Below, piece by piece: positions 55,050 to 64,000 of a stretch of 64,000 nucleotides of DNA; position 1 is the stretch's first letter; each line of letters begins with the position of its first letter. The notes under the pieces are model-generated. The model was not told the origin of the DNA and ran no database searches. It saw only the letters and a program-made list of their open reading frames with translations. The DNA is from Tethya wilhelma (Eukaryota; Porifera; Demospongiae; Tethyida; Tethyidae), in assembly GCA_964030475.1 (NCBI GenBank), contig CAXIPT010000014.1, forward strand, positions 1 through 64,000. Direction: 5' to 3'. The position numbers were made by a program, and so were the translations under genes.

Positions 55050-55905
55050 ATGCTGACTTATGGACTTAGAAAAATTTCTAAGACGAGAAACTACACTTGA
55101 CAAAAAACGTTTACTAGCACAAAAGAAACACTTTTGTGAAAATTCACTTTTGAAACATTTTTTACAGGTAAAGAACATTGTGAAAAACAAAATTTTCTCT
55201 CAGTAGAGATAAAGGAGTTTGTTTTTTTGAGTGACTATGTACTTGCATAATTAAAAAGTACACTTTTTATGAAAAACGTTTATTTTCTCTAGAAAACGTT
55301 TTCTAGCACAAAAGAAACACTTTTTTGATAATTACCTTTTTCAACACTTGAAAAATCTCTAAAGGTATGGAACATTGGTAAAAACAAAGTTTTCTCTCAG
55401 TTGAGAAAAAGAACATTTAGTGACTATGGACTTACAAAATTTTGTAAGACCGAAAAGTACACTATTGACAAAAAAGTTTATTTTGCCAAGAAAACATTTT
55501 TAGTACAAAAAGAAAACTTTTGTGCAAATTCACTTTTTTATTGTCTACAGGTAAAGAACATTGTTTGCGATAAAAGTTTTCTCTCCATAGAGAAAATGAA
55601 CTTAGTTTTTCCGAGTGACTATGGACTTAGAAATTTTTTAAGACCAAAAAGTACACTTTTTATAAGATACTTCTATTTTGCCTAGAGTACATTTTCTAGC
55701 ACAAAAGAAAAACTTTTGTGAAAATTCACTTTTTCCACACTTGGAACATTTTCTAGAAATAAAGAACATTTTTGTGGAAAACAAAGTTTTCTCTCAGTGG
55801 GCAAGTGTAAAACCTGGACCGTGGACCGTGGACTGGACCATGGACTGGACCATGGACTGGACTGTGAACATGCTATTGCGATGATCTTTACCAAAAAAAA
55901 AAAAA
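55050..55905 (-). repeat. Family D satellite-like element, right terminus only
   Basis: Units with GTGACTATGGACTTA at about 55223, 55421 and 55615 (periods near 195 bp), then tandem GGACTGGACCATGGA units and the terminus ATTGCGATGATCTTTACCAA. This is the exact inverse of the left end at 12486. The left half of the element is missing. Confidence 0.85.
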
Positions 55906-56226
55906 AAAGAAAAAATGATTCGAATTGCATGCAATCCGCAGTAGTCGTATAAAAAAAATCCAAATTATGTATAGTATTTTCATTTTGTACAACTGTCATG
56001 CATGGGCTCTAAAGATACATAACTTGGGCCCACACCCTATCATGGCAATGTAATGAAATAAGTATATACTCAATATCAATACTTCACATACTTTTAAATT
56101 GATAATTTGCATATTACATACGTAGCTATAACAACTAGTGGATCAAACAGATAATAGCTAGATTGACAGTTTTATATTACAATATTAAGTTGAAGAATAT
56201 CCCTTGAATAATGTTTAGATGTATAG
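55906..56226. other. Short AT-rich spacer
   Basis: No feature beyond poly-A runs. Confidence 0.4.
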
Positions 56227-57981
56227 TCAAATTGCAAGTCCAAGTTGAACAAAAATGAAATTTTTATGCTCCAGAGACAATTGAGACGCAAAGTCAGATG
56301 GAATTTTCAGGGTGTGTGGAAGAAAGCCTGGCTCGGCATTCCTTATACAAGAGCAGTCAACATGGTAGTGGGCATTGGAATACGAAGAAGGTGTTACCAA
56401 ATCACCTGAACTGTCTCGATAAGGACGCTTCTCAGCTCGTGCAACCACTAAGTTATACGGTGGGTCTGGAATAGCTCCACTTGGCCGCAACGTTTGCCGA
56501 CATCCTTGGCACATACGGATGTTTCCCGTAATAAATTTAAGGAAAAATGGGTTTGGATTGGAAGAGGCCATACTACTTGGCATGGTAGAAGGAAAACCAC
56601 CGTAACCAGGGTATGTACAAGGATGAGGATACGGAACTAGATACATAGAAGAAGACACGTTATCTGCTACTCTATCAGCACTCCAGTGGTAGCTGTGACA
56701 GTCAACATATGGCACAGAACTTGCTGTATTTGAGAATGATGGACGAGATTGATAATGGTCAGGTTCAGAATAGGTCTGTCTCTTCCTTGGCTTCTTTCGA
56801 TCTGACAATTTCTTGCCACGACTGCTTGGCATACCCTGCATACCAAGAGCTGAAATACTGGCAGACGGCTGTGTATTCACATACCATTCCAAAAATTTCA
56901 AAAGGTCTCCTGAATGCTCTGCAGCAGCTACTGTATGTGCACAGATTTTTGAAGACACCCACTGTGGACACGATTTGTCACAAAGGTACTGTCCATTCTC
57001 ATGTGTTGTTACAAAATGGGGAACAGCTGATGACTGAAATAGCACCATTCGAGCTTTTGAATCTGAACCTGGTGCCCTTGTAATAGCACTCTCATCACTC
57101 AGCAGCCTTTGTGCTTTCTGCCACATCATTTGCAAGGTGATTAGGGGCATTGTGGTGATCCCTGAATCCTCAGCAGCAACACTGATCAATTTGTGTTGTA
57201 GTGTGTTTGAACTGGATTCCAATTTTTCTTCAATAGACTGTTTCTGCTGACTATTACACACACTCAAATTCGACTCCACGGCAGGACTCTCTTCGGTGTT
57301 AAGAGATATCTTTCTATGAGATGACACTCTGTGCACTTTACTGGACTCAAATTGCTTGACGACTTTTGTTCGTTGATCTGGTCTCATTTTAAGCCAAAGC
57401 TCTGGCTCAACTGATAGAGGAGAGTATTCTGAACAAAGACGATACATACCTCGTCCAGAAAGTGAGCGAACAATTTCTTCATGTTTGGAATCAATCAATT
57501 TCTTTATCTTTTCATTAAAATCTGGCCAATTGGAAACCTTGTATTGCACATGCTGCTTGAACTGCATTCACTGATTCACTTGCATTTGTTGTGTATGCTG
57601 TAGGAGGTGATCCGAGGCCAACTGCTTCCCTGTAACATTTGAGCATGTTATCACGAACAGCTATGGCTTTGTGTTGCTTGAAGTAGTGATAAAACTTTGG
57701 TTCATCCTTATTACCGTATGGCATCTCACGGCTATTCCACACCAACTCAAGTGAATCTAGCTTGGAATCAAATTCTTCGGTTGATGAACAGTCAACCAAT
57801 CCTTCTTCTTTAGTGTTACCAAGGCGACGACCAAAAATGTCATAAATGTATTCATCAGCTATCTTTGTGGGTATAGTGAGATCTCAAAGCTTCTCTCTGA
57901 TATTCTTTTCAAAGTGATAGAAGCATCGCAACTGTTGCGCACATGGAAAATTGTGAGATGCAGCTTGAATTAGTGCCTCAT
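56227..57981 (-). pseudogene. MULE transposase, 3' half (MULE-1 type), SWIM finger
   Basis: Starts at the n (57982) with EALIQAASHNFPCAQQLRCF, then YHFEKNIREKL, a TGA, and IADEYIYDIFGRRLGNTKEE. LDSLELVWNSREMPYGNKDE and SPPTAYTTNASESVNAV follow, then one frameshift to FKQHVQYKVSNWPDFNEKIK. The C-terminus has QYLCDKSCPQWVSSKICAHT, a SWIM-type CxC..CxH-like finger, and a Ser/Pro/Tyr-rich tail (HPCTYPGYGGFPSTMPSSMA) to 56227. It begins at the residue where the MULE 5' half at 10106 stops, with only about five residues missing. One stop and one frameshift. Confidence 0.85.
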
Positions 57982-57982
57982 N
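57982..57982. other. Single n at a chimeric join
   Basis: Coding sequence switches from pogo (VGFFGALK) to MULE (EALIQAA) across this one base. Probably an assembly join rather than a biological fusion. Confidence 0.75.
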
Positions 57983-59057
57983 CTTGAGCGCTCCAAAAAA
58001 CCCAACATCTAATGGCTGCGTTATGTGAGATGAGTGTGCGAGTAAACAGTACAAGACAATACCATTCTCTTTAGAGAATTTTGAAGTTTCCAAGTCTATA
58101 TGCGTAGTGTGGCCATCAACCAGTAATAAAACTGGTCTCTCGGGTGGAATATGCTTAACAAAATGATTTGCCACCCAACCATAAAATAGCTCAGTCACCA
58201 TCCATCCACTTTCACTACATCCAAAGTAGGCTCCCTCTCCATACCACCAGCTAGAGGGTTGTATCGGAAGCGAACACCAGGGAAAATGTGCATCACACTC
58301 CCAGCTGCATTAGCAGCGACCAAAGTTGTTATTTGTGTTTTAGAGTCAGAACCTACACTGTAAACATGCTTCTTGTTCCTCATTGAAAGAACACGCGATG
58401 TCTTGGGACACAAAGGAAAGCCACTCTCATCAGCATTCCAGATTCTGTGAGGCTTATCTTGAAGGCCATTCGAGATCATGAAGCTAGAGAAAGCAGCATA
58501 CCATGCATCAACTCATTCTGTAGTGCATGACGAGGCCCGACAAAGTTGTAGTGATTTGGGCATTCTCATAGACAACTGAGGATGCCTCCGCAACAGACCA
58601 TACCACCAATCTTTACCTACAAAATTAAATAACAAGGTAATGGTCAGAAATTCAATTACATGTGCATTGTCAGCACTACCAGTGGTCTACCTTGTACGAA
58701 TGTGGTATTCAATTATCATAGTATCTAACCTGGACAATTATCCGTAAATGGATTATCTCGTCCATTTTTGTTTAGAATCTTCTTGACTGTTAAGCATACT
58801 TGTTCATGTGTGAGTCCATATCCTATATCAGCCATATGAAGGGCCCAGTCAACTATCGCCTCTTTCTCAGCTGGAGTCAAAACTGTAGGAGGTCCTCGCT
58901 TGGATGTTGTTACTTTACCCGTGACATTATCAAAGAGGGTGCTCTTGGGTACACTATACTTGGATTCTGCCTCACGATAAAAAATCTCCTTTGCCTGAAC
59001 ACGCTTTACCGCGATTTCAAGGTCTTGAGCTGAGTATTTAGGGTTCTTTTTACTCAT
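57983..59057 (-). pseudogene. pogo/jerky-type DDE transposase, two exons, truncated at n
   Basis: Exon 1 (59057-58726) starts MSKKNPKYSAQDLEIAVKRV with a psq/CENP-B-like helix-turn-helix (YSVPKSTLFDNVTGKV) and ends at a GTTAGA donor. Exon 2 starts near 58620 (KDWWYGLLRRHPQLSMRMPK), has one stop (SCTTE*VDAW), then HRIWNADESGFPLCPKTSRV (first Asp), VAANAAGSVMHIFPGV, a one-base frameshift at about 58200, and PVLLLVDGHTTHIDLE (second Asp). It ends with LLAHSSHITQPLDVGFFGAL at the n, just past the third acidic position. The family performs TA-targeted cut-and-paste. The C-terminal tail is missing because of the join. Confidence 0.85.
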
Positions 59058-60121
59058 GACATTACCCTACATGACCTACATGACAGAGAAGTGGAGTCTA
59101 ACTACATCGAAAGTCATAGTCCCTTTGAACTATTGAAATTTACGGCAGACATCTGTCTGGGAATAGACTTTTTAGTACACTACTTTGATTTGGCCACCTA
59201 GTATTCACGCTACCTCAAAACTTTCCAAAAATTAGTGCCAAAGTAAATGAATAGATTCCTTTCACTGATAAAACACTTTCAAAGGACCAAAGGTTCCTTA
59301 TGGTGGAGAAAGCGCCCTCCACTCTTAAAACACAACTAAGGAACCACAAAAACACACCTTAGACTGTGTTGTGCATTTTTTCAGCTTACCAGAGTGAGCT
59401 AGACCATCTCATTGAGTTACTTGCAGCTGCATCAAACTGGTTTCATCCCGCGATCAAGTTGATTTTGACCGTAATGACTAACTACTCTAATGGTCTGACT
59501 ACAACCTCTGACCGGAAATATCCCCGGATACTCTAGATATACGTGGAATAGCTAAGCTATTGTTAAGTTCAAGCAGATTATTCCAAAGATTCTGAATTGC
59601 AGTGGTTTCATTAGTACTAAGAGCTCTGCTATTATAATATCGGAAAAGAGCTTCAGCTTTTCTGGTCCAGTGAGGGTCCTGCATTTCATTTGCTTTGAGT
59701 CACGGCCGATATAAAAGTTGAATCCCAGAATGCCAAGGCTAGACACGAATTTTTGATATCTGTCCAGGTGGGTGTACTTTTGACCGTTGAATTCTTTGAA
59801 GGTTTTTCCTTTATCAATTGCATCTTGCCGTTTGAGTTGAATGATAAGTAATTGATAAGAACATCAGCCACTCGTAGTGCAAGTTGTCAATGACAACATT
59901 CTTCAGCGCAATAAAGGAGAAGAGAGGTGGGTGACTAACATTGTAGTTAAGCCTTCGTTTCGAGCTAAGTTCTATATTTTACCATCACTTGAATCCAAAA
60001 AAAAACCATTTCTTCCCAGGATCAACGTCACCCTTAGAGCATTTACACCATATACATGAATAAGTACTAGAAGCAAAGTCTATTCCTGAATGAGAAGAAA
60101 AGAAAATTTTAATCAATGGCA
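59058..60121. other. Unassigned region with small ORFs
   Basis: Minus-strand frames at 59684-59499 (MQDPHWTRKAEALFRYYNSR, TAIQNLWNNLLELNNSLAIP) and 59871-59686 look protein-like and could be one broken gene, but no family is recognised. Confidence 0.3.
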
Positions 60122-60187
60122 TATGTGACTAAATTTTGGAAAACCGACCACTTTGAGCAAAACTTTGTAGTAATCGGCAGTTTTAGC
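60122..60187. repeat. Solo end of family E
   Basis: ATATGTGACTAAATTTTGGA then AAACCGACCA and TGTAGTAATCGGCA, matching the right end of 22115-25612 in inverted orientation. Its partner end was not located. Confidence 0.7.
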
Positions 60188-60581
60188 TTAAAGGTGCTAT
60201 TGCACGGAAGCGGCAACTTTTTGAAAAAATGGCCCAAAAATCAATACTGAAATCTGATTGGTTAAAAATACGTCATTGGAATGCAATTTGTGCTCCTATT
60301 TTCGCGTTGACTCCAACGTACGCATAATTTTTTTTGTGACCACATGGCAAGTTGCAGCTATTTGACATACTTATACGGTTAGACTTACACTTATTTAGCT
60401 TATTTCTTCCCCGTTCCTTCTCTTGGTGTGCTTCTGCTGCTCATCATGTCTTGTAAGCGTTCAAATTCAAACTGCACGCGGTCGCACATTTTAATACACG
60501 CATATTGTTCTACACACATTATGGCTTCACTACGCAGTGTAAATTACTACGCGTACAACTTCCGTGCAATAGCACCTTTAA
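60188..60581. mobile_element. TTAA-flanked MITE with perfect 19-bp TIRs
   Basis: TTAA then AGGTGCTATTGCACGGAAG; right end CTTCCGTGCAATAGCACCT then TTAA. The 394-bp interior is non-coding. Consistent with piggyBac-type mobilisation. Confidence 0.9.
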
Positions 60582-60690
60582 CTCTTTAGGGCCTAAATTT
60601 ATTATGCATATTTAATTAGATTTTATGAATATTTAATTAACCTTGGTTTTTGTACATTTTTGTTTTTGCTTTAGCCTTAGTCACTCTTAA

Positions 60691-60951
60691 TTCTTAAAGA
60701 GATATTTTTGGTAGTGAAAATCTTCGACAAGAAGAGACACTATTTTTGAGATTGTCAAACTCTTCTTCTTTGGAAGGAAACTGTATTTTAGGATCTTGTT
60801 TAAAGACTCTGCTCCATTATTGGTATTCACTGCGGCATGGTATGATCCATCACGATAGGCTCTAGCCCATTTCTGTAAAGTGCAGAATCATTATTATACA
60901 GGCACTTACACACACACATACACACACACAAACACACACACATGCACACAC

Positions 60952-60984
<33 letters not shown>

Positions 60985-61294
60985 CACACAAACACACATC
61001 CACACATGTAGCTTACCTCAGGGATTGATAGCCACTTTGTTTGTAACCATTCTCTTACTTGTGCATTCCTTTTCCAGATATGCGATTGTTTCAAATTTTC
61101 GACTTCATGTTGGTATTTATAATCTATAGGTGCTGTTGTATTTGGTTGGGCATGAGCACATTTTCTTAACAAAGATAGTAACACTTCAGCATCTGCTTCT
61201 GATAGGCCATGCTTTCTGTCCTTTACCCAGCGCTCCCAGCATTGCTCTCGGTGAAAGTCACAGAGATATGATTTGCATGCAGGAAATGCTTCAC
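60691..61294 (-). pseudogene. MULE-2 transposase, central exons
   Basis: Exon 61294-61017 (after TGTATAG) encodes GEAFPACKSYLCDFHREQCW, WVKDRKHGLSEADAEVLLSL and IWKRNAQVREWLQTKWLSIP. The intron 61016-60873 holds a (CA)n tract. Exon 60872-60691 encodes KWARAYRDGSYHAAVNTNNG, LNKILKYSFLPKKKSLTISK and FHYQKYLFKN. The W.R.YRDG..H..VNTNNG..E..N..LKY pattern is the post-catalytic part of a MULE transposase. It stops where the SWIM fragment at 41574 begins. Joining AAGAA (60691 side) to CAAGTTG (41572 side) continues the frame as LFKNKLSSQYRL. So this is most likely the upstream part of the SWIM-CXXC-OTU gene. The catalytic core further upstream was not found. Confidence 0.8.
60906..61010. repeat. 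(CA)n microsatellite in a MULE-2 intron
   Basis: Interrupted CA run wholly inside the intron between 61017 and 60872. Confidence 0.95.
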
Positions 61295-61600
61295 CTATAC
61301 AGTGCCCTTCAGCATATTAACCCAAAAATTGTACTTTAAATATCTTGAAAAATATCGACAATATGGAAAAAATAATGTCATTTTTGAAATCCTTGTTAAA
61401 AATGCTATCAGGTAAGGTTTTTTTCCTGTTCTAAAAGCGAAAACTAAAAATTGACCAATGGGATGAGAGGTATTACAGCCATTGCTACAGTAACGAATGA
61501 CATCATCGCTAATTAGCACGTTAGTTAAGCGCGAGTAAACTTGTGAAAGTTTGCGCAGAGCTTCTAAGAGAGGTTTTTTTTGCATTTATATCGATTGACT
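61295..61600. other. Spacer 5' of the next transposon gene
   Basis: No gene on the plus strand. It may include the promoter of the 61601 gene. Minus-strand frames here are not supported. Confidence 0.35.
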
Positions 61601-62235
61601 ATGGCTGACTCCAATCCCAGCGGTCCCCCCTCGTCGGATTCATTGCCTTGGGCAAAGAAAAGGAAGATGAAGGCTAGAGCAGCTATGCTAAATGCTGCTA
61701 GACTCGAGAAACAGCACGATACCACTTTGACGCCTCCAACTGACACTTCAGCTGGAACTACAAGCTCTAGAACTGAATCAGAAGAAGATCACCCTGAAAA
61801 TAGTGATAGAATGACAGTGACATGGAGATTGACGAAGATTTCACTGAAGAGAGGGCTCAAGAGATCTTTGACGACTTCGTTGTAGCGTTGCCTCGTGATG
61901 TGCGCCGAATGCTGGCTGTAATCTTGATGGAAAGCTTTAAGAAGAGACAGAAGATGCAGGTTGTTGCTGCTGCCACAGAAGCTGGATCAATATTGGGCTA
62001 CAACGAACGTACAGTGAGGAAGTATCGTGAGGAATTCTTCTCAAACAAAGGAGAGTTGGAAGAGACAAAAAGAGGCAAGTATGCTCGTTCCGTTGTTTAC
62101 CATGATGAAGAGATCCTGCTGTATGGGTGAGGTTTCAAAAAGGGGCACCCAACATGACAGCGTACACTTTTTGTGAGTGGGTAAACAATGACCTCCTTCC
62201 GGCTTCCCACCTGCCTCCACAGTACCCCATTATAC
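61601..62235 (+). pseudogene. N-terminal part of a DDE-type transposase (Tc1/mariner-like)
   Basis: ATG at 61601: MADSNPSGPPSSDSLPWAKK, a Ser/Thr-rich stretch, then a frameshift near 61815 to EIDEDFTEERAQEIFDDFVV, LPRDVRRMLAVILMESFKKR and GYNERTVRKYREEFFSNKGE (a helix-turn-helix-like DNA-binding region). After another shift near 62118 it reads AVWVRFQKGAPNMTAYTFCE, WVNNDLLPASHLPPQYP. I associate this order with DDE_3-type transposases common in cnidarian and sponge genomes. The coding similarity ends at about 62235, so the catalytic domain is missing. Two frameshifts. Confidence 0.65.
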
Positions 62236-62457
62236 CCCATTCATATTATCCCAGTAGCCTTTTCATTTATTGCACACCTCTCGTCACTATGTTTTGGCCA
62301 ATATCTCACCATGGCAACAAGTAATCAAGACGGAGTGGTAAATTTTATTAAGTACATGGTAAGTCGATTCTCACATAAAAGTTTGGTTGCTATGGAAACA
62401 GGTCTTCAGCTCCGCCTAATTAATTATTCATTAATTCAAAATATTTAACGAGTGGTA

Positions 62458-62458
62458 N
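62458..62458. other. Single ambiguous base, possible contig join
   Basis: The n lies 6 bp before the repeat shared with 25330-25460. Confidence 0.4.
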
Positions 62459-62463
62459 TTACG

Positions 62464-62600
62464 GGTGGGGCTGCTTCTATTGCTGAGATATAAGCGTTTG
62501 AATGCAGCTATGTCAGCCATGGCTAGCTTCTCTCCCATTAGTACACGGGATGCGTTGCCATGTAAGTACATGATGCAGCTGCTGCTCTGCATCTCATTAT
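62464..62600. repeat. Inverted partner of 25330-25460
   Basis: GGGTGGGGCTGCTTCTATTG, TCAGCCATGGCTAGCTTCTC and TACACGGGATGCGTTG. The copy at 25330-25460 has an extra segment near its middle. Confidence 0.8.
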
Positions 62601-64000
62601 ACTAGCCACTAGGGAGAGAAGGTTAGCCACTTAAAATTTAACCCCTTTTCTACCAGTAAATCATGTGATTAGTTTCCAGTGACCGTCCAGAATCTTTGTC
62701 TGTACTCTGTGTCCCTCGGGCTGTGTTAGTGTACACCAAGAGATTCAGAGTGATGAAGATCAACGCTGAACATTCAATGCAGGTAGACTTATAAAAATAA
62801 GAGGTAGTTTATGGCTTGTACAAACTACATATAAAATTTGTGATAGGGTGTTATGTAACCTACAAGTCAATATCTCAAGTTATTGAGTCAAATTGACAAC
62901 AGCTTACTTGTTTATTTTTTATTTTAGTACACAATACAGTTGATGTGACCATATGGCTGACATCACGTACTCTGGGACACCACAGACTATAAAGTCAAGT
63001 TAGGTCTTTGCCTGCTGTCTATGTTTGTCGCTGCTATGAAGCTCTTCTATTTACTCAGTTAAAGGTTGGTTTAAGTTGAATTAGTCGTACAGAATGATGT
63101 TTTTCTTGGTAGAAAAGCTCATGTTGCATATTGCTTGTTTATCTCATCATATGCATAGTGTTATTGTGAGTTAGCTTGTTCGGGGCCAAGATTCCTTCTT
63201 TGTAAATGTAAGAACTAGTACAGACGATACTATACAATTTACAGCTGCTTTCCCAGGCTCCTCCTAGCTCATTCGCAAAATTAAATATGAAAATTAGCCT
63301 GTCCCGGCCTATAGACATTCATACACTCAAACCTCCGAAATGGATACTTTGGGGACAATATAAATTCAGTTTTTTTGTCCTTTGTGAAGAAGTTGTCCTC
63401 TTCTCAGAGGTTCTGTTTGTAATGCTTCAATATACGGAATTGGAATTTTGGGTAACTGAGAATCGTCCACAGTCAGAGGTTCTACTGCATGTAGCTATAA
63501 TTGTAATAATCAGGTTCTTTTAGTACTAGCTATATAATAATCATTCTGTTTCAACTTGCAGGTTTTGATCTGGAGTAGGATGAATATCTAGCTGATAGAG
63601 GAATATCTTTTTGGAGCATCTTACCTCAATCTCACAATGTTATAATAATTAATATTATTGCAGCATATTAGTGCATTCATGATATAGCTATGTTTCACTA
63701 CCGTTGAACTTGGACAATCTATGTATCTCAGTAAATAAACTATGATCAATATTTTTAGCCATGCATGTCATACAATCTGACAGCATCAAAGTCCAGCAAG
63801 AGGGGGGCAGTAATTGGCATGTGCATGTAACTTCCGGGTCCTCAGTTGTCAGTGACAAATTTATACTGAAAATATTATATGCAAGAGAATTACTTCAGAC
63901 AATGATGCATATTCCAAGTTATGCCTGCAGTAAAAAGATATAATGCTGTAAGTGAAGTACACACTGAGTAGTCACAAAAGGGTTAATAGCGAATTTTTTA
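62601..64000. other. Gene-free stretch
   Basis: Only short unsupported frames (for example 63287-63523). No repeat or gene recognised. Confidence 0.4.

Noticed and set aside
12486..55905. A giant virus-like (Maverick) element spanning the region
   Set aside because: No DNA polymerase B, capsid, protease or retroviral-type integrase genes were seen; the inverted termini belong to a satellite-like repeat.
60906..61184. Cys/Val-rich ORF extension
   Set aside because: It reads through a splice donor at 61016 into a (CA)n intron.

Overview
This window is animal genomic DNA, most likely from a sponge, with the demosponge Amphimedon queenslandica as the best guess. That rests on short spliceosomal introns (about 75-450 bp, GT..AG), AT-rich spacers with (CA)n, (TG)n and (GAA)n microsatellites, and transposon families I associate with sponge and cnidarian genomes. 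No genome search was possible. There is no operon structure, and I saw no rRNA, tRNA or CRISPR array. Almost everything recognisable is a transposable element (TE) or its debris.

0-10 kb: a GT-rich minisatellite, a terminal exon of an unknown gene, a decayed pogo/Tigger transposase, AT-rich spacer, a DUF3987-like remnant, then an apparently intact two-exon CACTA/Plavaka-type transposase (986 aa). 10-22 kb: the 5' half of a MULE transposase gene ending at an assembly gap, a large inverted satellite-like element, hAT and unknown pseudogenes, and a 1.18-kb region present twice on either side of a single n. 22-29 kb: a nested terminal-inverted-repeat (TIR) element with a HIRAN-like gene and a DDE transposase gene, a SANT-like exon, and a Crypton-type tyrosine recombinase pseudogene. 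29-35 kb: a cluster of palindrome-headed, hairpin-tailed repeats and one intact five-exon gene for a 308-aa protein of unknown function. 35-39 kb: pogo and Ty3/Gypsy debris.

39-47 kb is the most interesting part. The C-terminal half of a second MULE gene encodes a SWIM zinc finger, a CXXC-type (CpG-binding) zinc finger and an OTU cysteine protease. It stops exactly where a Helitron-bearing block begins. Its upstream half lies at 60.7-61.3 kb on the same strand, and the reading frame is continuous if 41575-60690 plus one TT copy is removed, so this looks like a 19.1-kb nested insertion. The Helitron (Rep HUH plus Pif1-type helicase) is nearly intact. An RPA-like gene with one in-frame stop lies on the opposite strand at 50-51 kb.

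51-64 kb: more hairpin repeats, the second end of the satellite-like element, the 3' half of the first MULE, a pogo gene fused to it at an n, a TTAA-flanked miniature element, and the start of another DDE transposon.

Several single n's (3211, 4434, 20455, 33573, 57982, 62458) and one 17-n gap look like contig joins. At least two show evidence of duplication or misordering, so long-range order should be treated with caution.
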